DNA from: Burkholderiales bacterium
GTDB taxonomy: Bacteria; Pseudomonadota; Gammaproteobacteria; Burkholderiales; Burkholderiaceae_C
Direction of reading: 5' to 3'
Assembly: GCA_016000195.1 (NCBI GenBank)
Contig: JAECRO010000032.1
Span: forward strand, 1-33,019
Length of the DNA: 33,019 bases
The first letter of the stretch is position 1, and every line of letters starts with the position of its first letter. Positions 17,656-29,515 of the stretch are shown here, piece after piece. The translations under genes were made by a program, and so were the position numbers. The notes under the pieces are model-generated. The model searched no databases and was not told the origin of the DNA. It saw only the letters and a program-made list of their open reading frames with translations.

Positions 17656-19074
17656 TTAAAGCGCCGACTCGACATAGGTATAGATGTAGTTGGAGCCGCC
17701 GCTGACATTGCCCAGCAGCCGCGAGGAGCCAAAAATGCCGGAACGGTGCGACACGCCCAAGCCGATGAAAGTGTCTTTCAGCACCCGCGAACCGAGCAGG
17801 TCGCCCAGGCTCACATCGAGCGTCGGGTCGAGGTAATTGAGCATGCGCGAGGTTGGCTTGCCCTCCAGCGCCTGGCTGCTGGCTTCAATATAGGGCGCCC
17901 GCTGGGCCAGGGAAACGCCCACGCCCATGCCGAGCCGCGTCTTGACCCGGTCGCTCCAGGGAAAGCCGGAGTAAAAGGCCTTCATGAACAGGTCGAGCTG
18001 CACGCCGTTGGCCTGCAGGCCATGGTCGTTGTGGCTCGCCAGGCCTGCGTAGCCGACAAAATCAAGCGGCCAGCCGTTCACGTTCTGCAAGAAAGGCTTG
18101 CCGACCTGGATGGCGGTGATACTGGTCGGGTTGACCTTGGCCGTTGACAGGCATTGCCCGGTGGCGATCTTGAGCAGGTGGCAGCCGTCGTCGGTGGCCT
18201 TGCCGTAGAGCAGCTTGAACCAGGTGGGTGAATTTTCCTGCGCCCATTCACGCTTGCGCCCGCCAAAGTCATAGGCTGCGCCCACATACACGCCGGGCAG
18301 CACCCGCTTTTGCACGATGGGACTGTCCTTGATCTGGCGGTCCAGCACGGTGGCCGACACGCCGGCCAGCAGGCGCCAGCGCTGGGACAGATCGTAGGAG
18401 CCGTACAGGCCGAGCGAGGTGTTGATGCCCGCACCCGGCGAATAGGCGGCGCGGCCGGCCGTGGCTTCGCTGCCCTGCACGCCGTAGTAATAGTTGTTCA
18501 GCCGGGCGTCGCGCAGCGCCACGCTCAGGCTGGGGCGCAGGCTCCACGGCCCGGAACGCCAGTCGTAGGTGTAGCCCAGGCGGAACTCGCTGCCTTTTGA
18601 AAAGCCGCCGATGTCATGCAGGAATTCGGCCTGCAGCGTGCCCCAGGACTGGCGGTAGCGCCAGGACAGGCCCAGGTCGATGCCGGAATCGCGCGTTGCC
18701 ATGCCGGCCAGGCTGGCGGGCAGGCGGTCAGCCGGAAAGCCCTCCAGCCGCTGCTCGACAAACAGGTCCACCCGCTGCGTGTCGTCCATCTTCAGCTTGA
18801 CGCCACCCCGGTTGGCATGCAGAAAAAACTGCCGGCCTTCATACAGGTACAGCGGCAGGATGTCGTAGCGGTTGCCGGCCTCCAGGTAGGGCGAGCGCTC
18901 GAAGTGCGTGACCACGCCCAGCCCCGCGCTGCCCGGCTCCGGCAGGATGTTGGTCAGCGGCTCCAGATTGGCGTCCGCGCGGGCGGGCAGCGCCATCGAC
19001 AAGCCGGTCGCAGCCACAGCCGCGCCTGCCAGCCAGCGCAGGAATTGGCGAGGGGCGGGTAGAAAGTTTTTCAT
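17656..19074 (-). CDS. MipA/OmpV-like outer membrane protein with extended C-terminal barrel
   Basis: 472 residues. A signal peptide (hydrophobic WLAGAAVAATGLSMALP, likely cut after ALPARA, residue 33) precedes alternating hydrophobic strands typical of a beta barrel. The N-terminal part, with YLEAGNRYDILPLYLYEGRQ and RYRQSWGTLQAEFLHDIGG, resembles the MipA/OmpV family. That family is usually about 250-280 residues, so 150-200 residues are extra. The extra C-terminal part includes two cysteines (DDGCHLLKIATGQC), suggesting a disulfide, and ends with GLGVSHRSGIFG and SGGSNYIYTYVE. The His-x-Ser pattern recalls PagL-type lipid A deacylases, but that link is speculative. The role is unknown. No good ribosome site is visible before ATG 19074. 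Confidence 0.7.
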   Translation of the reverse strand: MKNFLPAPRQFLRWLAGAAVAATGLSMALPARADANLEPLTNILPEPGSAGLGVVTHFERSPYLEAGNRYDILPLYLYEGRQFFLHANRGGVKLKMDDTQRVDLFVEQRLEGFPADRLPASLAGMATRDSGIDLGLSWRYRQSWGTLQAEFLHDIGGFSKGSEFRLGYTYDWRSGPWSLRPSLSVALRDARLNNYYYGVQGSEATAGRAAYSPGAGINTSLGLYGSYDLSQRWRLLAGVSATVLDRQIKDSPIVQKRVLPGVYVGAAYDFGGRKREWAQENSPTWFKLLYGKATDDGCHLLKIATGQCLSTAKVNPTSITAIQVGKPFLQNVNGWPLDFVGYAGLASHNDHGLQANGVQLDLFMKAFYSGFPWSDRVKTRLGMGVGVSLAQRAPYIEASSQALEGKPTSRMLNYLDPTLDVSLGDLLGSRVLKDTFIGLGVSHRSGIFGSSRLLGNVSGGSNYIYTYVESAL

Positions 19075-19146
19075 CGTGGAGGGGGTGGGGGCCGGTTTGG
19101 CACGCTGTGTTGCGGGAATTTTTGCGCTGACGTGTCAATTTTTCAG

Positions 19147-19207
19147 TCAAACAGGTCGTTTGCGCAATGGCCATCAGCACCAGCAGCTATTTTTTACATA
19201 GCAAATT
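19147..19207 (+). repeat. Intergenic repeat family, copy E
   Basis: CAAACAGGTCGTTTGCGCA, then CAGCAGCTATTTTTTACATA and GCAAAT. It lies between the ssb terminator and the MipA/OmpV-like gene. Confidence 0.75.
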
Positions 19208-19210
19208 TTA

Positions 19211-19240
19211 TTAAAAAAACCCGCACGAAGCGGGTTTTGG
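19211..19240 (-). terminator. Rho-independent terminator after ssb
   Basis: On the minus strand AAACCCGC-TTCGT-GCGGGTTT is followed directly by more T (TTTTTTTAAT), a compact strong hairpin 30 bases after the ssb stop. The inverted repeat would also fold on the plus strand, but with a weaker T run. Confidence 0.88.
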
Positions 19241-19269
19241 CGGGTGCTTTACAGGCTTGCGCTCGCTTT

Positions 19270-19776
19270 TTAAAACGGGATGTCGTCGTCCATGTCGTCA
19301 AAACCGCTGGAAGCCCTGGACGGTGCCGGTGCCGGTGCCGGTGCGGGCGCTGGCCGTGGCGCAGGTGCCGCCGCCGGGCGGCTGGCGGGTGCGGACTGGC
19401 GCGGCGCTTCGTAGCCGCCGCCGTCGGGGCCGCTCATGCCCTGTCGGCTGCCCAGCATCTGCATCTGGTCGGCGCGGATTTCGGTGGTGTATTTTTCAAC
19501 GCCGCTCTGGTCAGTCCACTTGCGCGTGCGCAGGCTGCCCTCGACGTACACCTGCGAGCCCTTGCGCAGGTACTGGCCGACGATCTCGGCCAGCCGGCCG
19601 TTGAACACCACGCGGTGCCATTCGGTGGCCTCCTTCATTTCGCCGGACTGCTTGTCCTTCCACTTGTCGGTGGTGGCAATGGTGACGTTGGCGACCTGGT
19701 CGCCGCTCGGAAAGCTGCGCATTTCGGGGTCTTTGCCCAAATTGCCGACGATGATGACTTTGTTGACGGATGCCAT
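19270..19776 (-). CDS. ssb: Single-stranded DNA-binding protein
   Basis: 168 residues from ATG 19776 with AGGAG eight bases upstream. The OB fold (about 1-110) begins [20 protein letters not shown] and includes [22 protein letters not shown] Gly-rich segment and a Pro-Ala repeat linker follow, encoded by near-perfect hexanucleotide repeats around 19322-19345. The acidic tip DDMDDDIPF is the conserved docking site for replication and repair enzymes. SSB coats single-stranded DNA in replication, repair and recombination. It lies 56 bases after the MFS gene, possibly on its transcript, and ends in a strong terminator. Confidence 0.96.
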   Translation of the reverse strand: MASVNKVIIVGNLGKDPEMRSFPSGDQVANVTIATTDKWKDKQSGEMKEATEWHRVVFNGRLAEIVGQYLRKGSQVYVEGSLRTRKWTDQSGVEKYTTEIRADQMQMLGSRQGMSGPDGGGYEAPRQSAPASRPAAAPAPRPAPAPAPAPAPSRASSGFDDMDDDIPF

Positions 19777-19832
19777 GATTTTTTCTCCTGAACGGGTCTT
19801 GGAGGCCATCCCCCCAAGCGAATCCGGTGAGT

Positions 19833-21056
19833 TTAACTGGCCGGACGGCCTTGCACGTCAGGGTTTGCAACAGCCCCGCGCGCGGTGCGGCCGGGCGCCG
19901 TCATCGGCCAGGCGACCACCAGCCACAGCAGCATCAGGCCGCCGCACACCATGAACAGCCCCTGCGGGCCGTGGTGCTTGGTGATCCAGCCGCCCATCGC
20001 GCCGCCGGCAAAAAACCCCAGCGACTGCAAGGTGTTGTACACCCCCAGCGCCGCGCCGCGCGCCGGCGCCGGCGCCACGCGCGAGGCCAGGCTGGGCTGG
20101 CTGGCTTCCAGCACATTGAAGCCGCAGAAAAACAGCACCAGCAGCGTGGCCAGCCAGCCCAGGCCGGGCACGGCCGACGACGATACGGTGAAAAGCAGGC
20201 CGATCTGCACCAGAAAAATCAGGCCCACGGCGCCGAGGAACACGGCGCGCAGGTAGCCGCGCTTTTCGAGCGGAAACAGCGTCATGCCCATGACAAGGAA
20301 GGACGCCAGCACCGCCGGCAGATAGACCTCCCAGTGGCGGGACTTCTCCAGCCCGGCGGCCACCAGCAGCGCCGGCAGCGCCACCCACATGGCGAGCTGC
20401 ACCGCATGCAGCACGAACACGCCGAAATTCAGCCGCAGCAAGGCCGGCACCTGCAACACCTCCAGCACGCTGCCGCGCGCCGCGCTGGCATGGATGCGCG
20501 GCTCGGGCGGCACCCACCACAGCACGGCCGCAATGCCGGCCAGCGCCAGCGCGCCGGTCAGCGCAAACAGGCCATGCAGCCCGATATGCCCGGCCAGCCA
20601 CGGCGCCACCACCAGCGACAGCGCGAACATCAGCGCAATGCTGCCGCCGACCAGCGCCATCGCCTTGGTGCGCACCTCGTCGCGCGTGGTGTCGGCCAGA
20701 AAGGCGGTGACGGCGGCGGAAATGGCGCCCGCGCCCTGGATGGAGCGGCCAACGATCAGCCAGTGCAGATCAGGCGCCCAGGCCGCCACAAAGCTGCCCA
20801 GCGCGAACAGCATCAGCCCGGCAATGATCACCGGCTTGCGGCCCCACCAGTCCGAGGCCAGGCCAAAGGGAATCTGCAAAAACCCCTGCGTCAGCCCGTA
20901 GATGCCCATCGCCAGGCCGACCCGCGCCGGGTCGTCGCCGCCCGGCAAGCGGGCCGCCTCTAACGCGAACACCGGCAGCACCAGGAACAGGCCGAGCATG
21001 CGCAGGGCAAAAATGGAAGCCAGCGAGAAGCTGGCGCGCCGCTCGGTGGCGGTCAT
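19833..21056 (-). CDS. MFS transporter
   Basis: 407 residues from ATG 21056 ([20 protein letters not shown]), with about twelve hydrophobic segments. The signature loop between helices 2 and 3 is [20 protein letters not shown], typical of drug-efflux-type MFS proteins; [20 protein letters not shown] is helix 4. The substrate is unknown. It is the usual neighbour of ssb and of divergent uvrA in Burkholderiales. The frame stays open upstream to GTG 21164, which has GGGGAAG seven bases before it and begins four bases after the nuclease stop. That start would add about 36 residues including a (Ser-Pro)n run encoded by the hexanucleotide repeat. ATG 21056 has no good ribosome site, so the start is open. 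Confidence 0.87.
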   Translation of the reverse strand: MTATERRASFSLASIFALRMLGLFLVLPVFALEAARLPGGDDPARVGLAMGIYGLTQGFLQIPFGLASDWWGRKPVIIAGLMLFALGSFVAAWAPDLHWLIVGRSIQGAGAISAAVTAFLADTTRDEVRTKAMALVGGSIALMFALSLVVAPWLAGHIGLHGLFALTGALALAGIAAVLWWVPPEPRIHASAARGSVLEVLQVPALLRLNFGVFVLHAVQLAMWVALPALLVAAGLEKSRHWEVYLPAVLASFLVMGMTLFPLEKRGYLRAVFLGAVGLIFLVQIGLLFTVSSSAVPGLGWLATLLVLFFCGFNVLEASQPSLASRVAPAPARGAALGVYNTLQSLGFFAGGAMGGWITKHHGPQGLFMVCGGLMLLWLVVAWPMTAPGRTARGAVANPDVQGRPAS

Positions 21057-21098
21057 CGTGAGTGAAGGGGGCGCGTGCGGAGTTGACACGGAGGTAAT

Positions 21099-21142
21099 AG
21101 AGGGAGAGGGAGAGGGAGAGGGAGAGGGAGAGGGAGAGGGAG
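21099..21142. repeat. Hexanucleotide microsatellite, seven AGGGAG units
   Basis: Seven perfect AGGGAG copies at 21101-21142, preceded by a partial AG, between the nuclease stop (21168) and the MFS start (21056). On the minus strand in the MFS frame the units read Ser-Pro. Confidence 0.95.
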
Positions 21143-21167
21143 ATGGTATAGACACTGCAGGCACAAA

Positions 21168-22127
21168 CTAACTTCCCCGAAGAATGACGACGATTTGTTC
21201 AAAGGCCTCCGTCAAAGCATGGGTGTCGCTCTCGTTGACATCTCGATACCGTGCAAGTGCAGTGCCTATCGTGGCGACAACGGAATCAAGGTCGCGCGAG
21301 CCATCACTGAACAGCTTGAAGAATGTCAACCACGCCAGCACCGGTATTCCAGAAACCTCTTGCTTTTTGACGGCCGCAACAAAGTCATCGAGCAGTCCGT
21401 AGCGAGCGATACGACCGAAGTTGCCGCCACCGTCGTCGTCTGCACGATCAGCGCACTGGTCAATCTTGCCGACGGGATATGGCGTTTGATGAGTTGCAGG
21501 CGTCACCCCTGCGTTACCGCCATTCTGCGAGCGCATCGTTTGCCAGTAATGGTTCCGGAGTTCGGCTGCATACCTGGCCTCGCCAACAAAAGGCCTTAAC
21601 AGCTTCGGGCTGCCCGCCACTACATCACTCAACACCCACGGGTACACCACTAGCAGGTCGGCAGGTGCGCAGGCATTGGGAGTCACTTTGTAACGGAAAG
21701 TCGGCTCCCCTTCCTTGGAAACAGCGAACCAGCCTTTCAACTCAATACCCATGATGATCGGGGTTTCACCCGGAGCATCCGTCACTAGCCGTACATCAGG
21801 AAATGCTTGGGACTGCCGCTCGAAACGGTCAAGCGCGTAGCATCCATCAGCGTCCCATACTTCTCTCAAGCTGTTTAGACCATTAACTACAGCGTCCTCG
21901 ATAGATGCGCCAAGAGCCGAGTTCAGAGTAAATATGTCAGTTGCCCGAAAATCGGAAATACGCAATGATGTTCTGAATTCTTCCGGCAAGGCGTACAGCG
22001 TCTTAATGACATTTTCGTAGAGCTTGCGGTGCGCCCAGCCGGCATCTGGCCCACCAGAACGCGTCGGAGCGGTGACAACTGCCGGCGAGACAACTGTCGT
22101 TGCAGGTGAATCGGAGTTACGCGGCAT
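21168..22127 (-). CDS. Putative type II restriction endonuclease, PD-(D/E)xK fold
   Basis: 319 residues from ATG 22127; TTG 22181 would extend it. I do not recognise a named enzyme. A PD-(D/E)xK nuclease core can be read: Glu77 in a helix (ALGASIEDAVVNGL), Pro110-Asp111 in QAFPDVRL, then Glu129-Leu-Lys131 in GIELKGW, at normal spacing. Downstream YKVTPNACAPADLLVVYPW looks like core strand and helix. Its start lies 11 bases inside the end of the methyltransferase gene, so the two are coupled, which supports a cognate nuclease. Base composition is lower in GC than the flanks. The recognition site is unknown. A methylation-guided or other defence nuclease is an alternative. Confidence 0.72.
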   Translation of the reverse strand: MPRNSDSPATTVVSPAVVTAPTRSGGPDAGWAHRKLYENVIKTLYALPEEFRTSLRISDFRATDIFTLNSALGASIEDAVVNGLNSLREVWDADGCYALDRFERQSQAFPDVRLVTDAPGETPIIMGIELKGWFAVSKEGEPTFRYKVTPNACAPADLLVVYPWVLSDVVAGSPKLLRPFVGEARYAAELRNHYWQTMRSQNGGNAGVTPATHQTPYPVGKIDQCADRADDDGGGNFGRIARYGLLDDFVAAVKKQEVSGIPVLAWLTFFKLFSDGSRDLDSVVATIGTALARYRDVNESDTHALTEAFEQIVVILRGS

Positions 22128-23226
22128 GTTTTCGGCCCGCTTGCAGTCGCTGGAACTCTTGTGTGAGACGCGCTCCGGCAACGCGGAAATATTCTGGATT
22201 TATCTCCGCCGCAAATGCGCGTCGTCCAGTTTGCATGGCGGCAACTGATGCTGAACACAAACCGCCAAACGGCTCCCAGACCACATCGCCCGGATCGGTG
22301 CAGGCCAGGATTTGTCGCTGCATCAGCGAAAGCGGCTTTTGGTTGGCATGCTGGTAGCCCACACTGTTACCTGTTCGAATACGTTCGCTTCCGTGTACCG
22401 CCGGTTCTTGCCAGACATTGGATACACCGTGCGCGTGATTCCACTTTGAACGCATCCGCTTCCAGGCGGCTTCAGTAAGCTGCGTTTTACCGTCAATCGA
22501 GAAATAAGGTCTATCTGTACGCGCACCATATTTGTTGCAATACTCGGCCATCTTCACAACAGCTTCCGGGGGGGGAAAGTACCAAAGATGACATTGCGTC
22601 AAATATTTCCGCGTAGCCGCATTCGCCACGCCGCAAGCCTCATTTGCTTTTGCCATCGTCAAGCCGCTGCGCTGCCACTCCAGGCGTACCCAATCCTTGA
22701 TGGCGAGCATCTCGCCAGACTCCCCTGGTAATTGATTGCGTTTGGTGTAGCGGACGGAAACCTCAGACACAACCGGCATACCGCGAATGGTTTTGCTATT
22801 GCAGTTTCCGGCGACGTGAGCGATGCCCTTATCCCAAACATTGCACTCTTCATACTGCCATCCATGCATTTCCAAGACAGGATGCACCAAAGCCCAGCCG
22901 ATTTCTGTGCACCAGAACCAAAGAGTGGTGTCCGTACAAGCCTGCGCTGACCAAGCAGCGACGTGCGGCGCGTACCACTCGGCAAGACGATGAGAGGTTT
23001 TGGGCTCGCCAGGAAACTTTCCAAGGCCATAGGGACCATCAGAAATGATGCAGGTTGGCGCCGCCCACTGCTTGTATTTGCTCAAAGCATCATGGCATTC
23101 AATAAGCACATTACCTCTGCCAAGGGAGGTTCGTTCGATGTCGGTCACGCTGGCTTGCGTATGAAATAACGGCTCGACCTTTGATAAGTTCCTGCTACTG
23201 GACATCTTATGGGGTTGATCTGACAT
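22117..23226 (-). CDS. Site-specific DNA methyltransferase (amino-methyltransferase, beta-type motif order)
   Basis: 369 residues from ATG 23226 with AGGA nine bases upstream. Catalytic motif IV is near the N-terminus as S62-DGPYG, where glycine replaces the usual first proline of (D/S/N)PPY. The SAM-binding motif I is at the C-terminal end, WEPFGGLCSASVAA (317-330), followed by AAEINPEY. This order (IV before I) is the beta class, which makes N6-methyladenine or N4-methylcytosine. The middle, about 173-235, has an HTH-like insert with ACGVANAATRKYLTQ and LWYFPPPEAV that probably belongs to target recognition. HANQKPL precedes motif I. It overlaps the nuclease gene by 11 bases. It should protect host DNA; target unknown. 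Confidence 0.88.
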   Translation of the reverse strand: MSDQPHKMSSSRNLSKVEPLFHTQASVTDIERTSLGRGNVLIECHDALSKYKQWAAPTCIISDGPYGLGKFPGEPKTSHRLAEWYAPHVAAWSAQACTDTTLWFWCTEIGWALVHPVLEMHGWQYEECNVWDKGIAHVAGNCNSKTIRGMPVVSEVSVRYTKRNQLPGESGEMLAIKDWVRLEWQRSGLTMAKANEACGVANAATRKYLTQCHLWYFPPPEAVVKMAEYCNKYGARTDRPYFSIDGKTQLTEAAWKRMRSKWNHAHGVSNVWQEPAVHGSERIRTGNSVGYQHANQKPLSLMQRQILACTDPGDVVWEPFGGLCSASVAAMQTGRRAFAAEINPEYFRVAGARLTQEFQRLQAGRKHAA

Positions 23227-23404
23227 AAATGAAGTCCTGCCAATAGTTTTTCTTGTCGCTTTACAAAATGCAAACCAAACCGGAATTTTCGCCGATCATT
23301 GATGTCTGCGCCGTAAGGTTGTACCAGAGAAACCCAGCGACAGTGCCCGGCAGGAAGAAAGGGTACACCGCTATGATTGAAAGTTTACTTTTGGGCACCC
23401 TGCA

Positions 23405-26569
<3,165 letters not shown>

Positions 26570-26572
26570 GTA

Positions 26573-26630
26573 AAACAAGGCTCTGGCGCAGGCAGGACGT
26601 GCGCAAGCAGCTATGCTTTCCATAGCATTC
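26573..26630 (+). repeat. Intergenic repeat family, copy F
   Basis: AAACAAGGCTCTGGCGCAGG then GCGCAAGCAGCTATG and CATAGCATT. It lies just after the uvrA stop and before the ABC transporter operon. Confidence 0.75.
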
Positions 26631-26789
26631 AAGAATTTCTTCGGAAAGCAGCGACGCCAGGCTGGCATGCAGCCAGCGCATCGTGTGCAGTCTTCGCAAA
26701 AGCGGCAGAATGAACAGCTTGTGCGGGCATGGTTCATGCGTACCCAACAATCCGACCCGTTCGCACAGATTCACCCAAAGGAAACCATC

Positions 26790-28412
26790 TTGGCAACACT
26801 GACTTTTCCCTCTACGTCCATCTCCCGCCGCGTGCTGTGCGCTACGGCTACGGCGGCTTTCCTGCTCTGCCACGGCGCGGGCGCGCTGGCCGCCACGCCC
26901 AAGGACACGCTGGTGGTCGCGTTCGCTTTTGACGACATCATCACCATGGACCCGGCCGAGGCCTTTGAGCTGTCGGCGGGCGAGATCATGGGCAACACCT
27001 ATGACCGGCTGGTGCGGCTGGACATCAGCGACCCGTCGCAACTGGTCGGCGACGTGGCGAAATCCTGGACGGTGTCGCCTGATGGCAAGACCTACACCTT
27101 CGAGCTGAAACCCGGGCTGAAGTTTGCCTCGGGCAACGCGCTGACGGCCGACGAGGTGGCCTGGTCGCTGCACCGGGCGGTCAGCCTGGACAAGTCGCCG
27201 GCCTTCATCCTGACGCAGTTCGGCTTCAGCAAGGACAACGTGAAAGACAAGATCAAGGCCACCGGCCCCTTGAGCCTCACGCTGGAAACCGACAAGGCCT
27301 ATGCGCCGACCTTCGTGCTCAACTGCCTGACCGCCAACATCGGCGCCATCGTTGACAAGAAGCTGGTGATGTCCAAGGAGCAGAACGGCGACTGGGGCTA
27401 CGCCTGGCTGAAGACCCACTACGCCGGCTCCGGCCCGATGAAGCTGCGCGAGTGGCGCGCCAACGAGATCGTCGCGCTGGAGCGCAATGACAACTACTAC
27501 GGCCCCAAGCCGCCGCTGGCGCGCGTGATCTACCGCCACGTGAAGGAAGCCGCCACGCAGCGCCTGCTGCTGGAAAAAGGCGACATCGACATTGCCCGCA
27601 ACCTGAGCCCGCAGGACATTGCCGCGCTGTCCACCAACAAGGACATCAAGCTCGTCTCGGCGCCCAAGGGCACGGTGTACTACATCAGCCTGAACCAGAA
27701 AAACCCGACGCTGGCCAAGCCCGAGGTGCGCGAGGCGCTGAAATGGCTGGTTGATTACTCGGCCATCGGCGACACCCTGATCAAGAACATCGGCGTGGTG
27801 CACCAGAACTTTTTGCCCCTGGGCCTGCTGGGCGCGAGCAAGGAAAACCCGTACAAGCTCGACGTGGTCAAGGCGAAAGCGCTGCTGGCCAAGGCGGGCG
27901 TGCCCAAGGGCTTCAAGGTGACGATTGACATGCGCACCGTCCAGCCGGTGCAGGGCATCACCGAAGCTTTCCAGCAGACCGCCAAGCTGGCCGGCATCGA
28001 TGTCGAGATCATTCCCGGCGACGGCAAGCAGACGCTGACCAAATACCGCGCCCGCACGCACGACATGTACATCGGCCAGTGGGGTTCGGACTACTGGGAT
28101 CCGCACTCAAACGCCGACACCTTCACGCGCAACCCGGACAACGCCGACGACGCCAAGGCCAAGCCGCTGTCCTGGCGCAATGCCTGGGCGATTCCTGAGC
28201 TGACCAAAAAGTCGGACGCCGCCGTGCTGGAGCGCGATACGGCCAAGCGCCGGGCGATGTACGAAGAACTGCAGGCCGAGTTCCGCAAGACCAGCCCCTT
28301 CATCATGCTGTACCAGCAGACCGAAGTGGCGGCCTATCGCAGCAACGTCGAGGGCCTGAAACTCGGCCCGACGTTTGACACCAACTACATGTTCAAGGTA
28401 GCCAAGCGCTAA
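26790..28412 (+). CDS. Peptide-type ABC transporter substrate-binding protein (SBP_bac_5 family)
   Basis: 540 residues from TTG 26790, chosen because AAAGGA lies nine bases upstream and the signal peptide starts here; the frame is open further up. The signal is SRRVLCATATAAFLLCHGAG, cut after ALAA, with a twin-arginine-like SRR that may direct it to Tat. The mature protein begins TPKDTLVVAFAFDDIITMDP and has SPDGKTYTFELKPGLKFASG, typical of the family-5 binding proteins for dipeptides, oligopeptides or nickel. It binds substrate in the periplasm for the permeases and ATPases that follow. The dipeptidase remnant downstream favours peptides; the exact ligand is unknown. Confidence 0.9.
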   Translation: MATLTFPSTSISRRVLCATATAAFLLCHGAGALAATPKDTLVVAFAFDDIITMDPAEAFELSAGEIMGNTYDRLVRLDISDPSQLVGDVAKSWTVSPDGKTYTFELKPGLKFASGNALTADEVAWSLHRAVSLDKSPAFILTQFGFSKDNVKDKIKATGPLSLTLETDKAYAPTFVLNCLTANIGAIVDKKLVMSKEQNGDWGYAWLKTHYAGSGPMKLREWRANEIVALERNDNYYGPKPPLARVIYRHVKEAATQRLLLEKGDIDIARNLSPQDIAALSTNKDIKLVSAPKGTVYYISLNQKNPTLAKPEVREALKWLVDYSAIGDTLIKNIGVVHQNFLPLGLLGASKENPYKLDVVKAKALLAKAGVPKGFKVTIDMRTVQPVQGITEAFQQTAKLAGIDVEIIPGDGKQTLTKYRARTHDMYIGQWGSDYWDPHSNADTFTRNPDNADDAKAKPLSWRNAWAIPELTKKSDAAVLERDTAKRRAMYEELQAEFRKTSPFIMLYQQTEVAAYRSNVEGLKLGPTFDTNYMFKVAKR

Positions 28413-28420
28413 CACCGGCC

Positions 28421-29515
28421 TTGGCAGTTCCCGATCCCCTTGCCCTGAGTCCGGCGCCGCTGGCGGCTGCCCGGCGCCCGTCCCGCCCGTCACCCCATAT
28501 TCGCCGCCTGAACGCCATCGGGCGCTTCCTGGTGGTGATTTTGCTGACCTACCTGGGACTGCTCGCGGTCACGTTTTTCATCGGCCGGGTGATTCCGGTG
28601 GATCCGGTGCTGGCGATGGTCGGCGACAACGCGCCGCCGCATGTGGTGGCACGGGCGCGCGAGGAAATGGGGCTGAACAAGCCGGTTTACACGCAGTTCT
28701 ACATCTACCTGCGCAAGGTGCTGAGCGGCGACTTCGGCACCTCGGTGCTGACCGCCAACCCGGTGATGCAGGACATACGCCGCGCCTTTCCGGCGACGAT
28801 GGAGCTGGCCAGCCTGGGCATTCTGTTTGGCGCCGGTTTCGGCGTGCCGCTGGGCGTGTGGGCGGCGGTGCGGCGCGGCAAGCTGGTCGATCAGCTGGTT
28901 CGCATCATCGGGCTGGTCGGGTATTCGGTGCCGATCTTCTGGCTCGGGCTGATGGCGCTCTTGGTGTTTTATGCGAAGCTGGGCTGGGTCGCCGGGCCGG
29001 GGCGCATCGACGTGGCCTATGAGTTCACGCTGGTGCCCGTCACCGGCCTGCTGCTGCTGGACACGGCGATGGCCGGCGAGTGGGAGGCCTTTGGCAATGC
29101 GCTGTCGCATTTGATCCTGCCGGCGTCGCTGCTGGGCTACTTTTCAATGGCCTACATCAGCCGCATGACGCGCTCCTTCATGCTCAACGAACTGGCGCAG
29201 GAATACGTGATTGCCGCGCGCGCCAAGGGCTTGCCCGAAGCGCGCATCATCTGGCGCCATGCGCTGCGCAATGCGATGGTGCCGCTGGTGACGGTGATTG
29301 CGCTGTCGTATGCCGGGCTGCTCGAAGGCTCGGTGCTGACCGAAACCGTGTTTGCCTGGCCGGGGCTGGGCCTCTATATCACCAACTCGCTGCAGAACGC
29401 CGACATGAACGCGGTGCTGGGCGGCACGATTGTCGTGGGCTCGATCTTCATCGGCCTGAACCTGCTGTCCGACCTGCTCTACACCCTGCTGGACCCGAGG
29501 ACGCGCACGCGATGA
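28421..29515 (+). CDS. ABC transporter permease, DppB-like
   Basis: 364 residues from TTG 28421, eight bases after the binding-protein stop; no ATG fits before the first membrane segment, so the start is less certain than the rest. It has an N-terminal membrane helix (FLVVILLTYLGLLAVTFFIG), a periplasmic stretch with LNKPVYTQFYIYLRKVLSGDFGTS, and five more helices. The EAA coupling loop is EYVIAARAKGLPEARIIWRHALRN. These are features of DppB/OppB permeases. Its TGA overlaps the ATG of the next permease (ATGA). Confidence 0.91.
   Translation: MAVPDPLALSPAPLAAARRPSRPSPHIRRLNAIGRFLVVILLTYLGLLAVTFFIGRVIPVDPVLAMVGDNAPPHVVARAREEMGLNKPVYTQFYIYLRKVLSGDFGTSVLTANPVMQDIRRAFPATMELASLGILFGAGFGVPLGVWAAVRRGKLVDQLVRIIGLVGYSVPIFWLGLMALLVFYAKLGWVAGPGRIDVAYEFTLVPVTGLLLLDTAMAGEWEAFGNALSHLILPASLLGYFSMAYISRMTRSFMLNELAQEYVIAARAKGLPEARIIWRHALRNAMVPLVTVIALSYAGLLEGSVLTETVFAWPGLGLYITNSLQNADMNAVLGGTIVVGSIFIGLNLLSDLLYTLLDPRTRTR

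Noticed and set aside
19318-19350. Hexanucleotide repeat GGTGCC as a regulatory or phase-variable element
   Set aside because: It codes for the Pro-Ala linker of SSB, which is naturally variable; no frame effect is possible.
23227-23404. LexA (SOS) box before uvrA
   Set aside because: ACAG occurs at about 23340 but no CTGT lies 12 bases before it.
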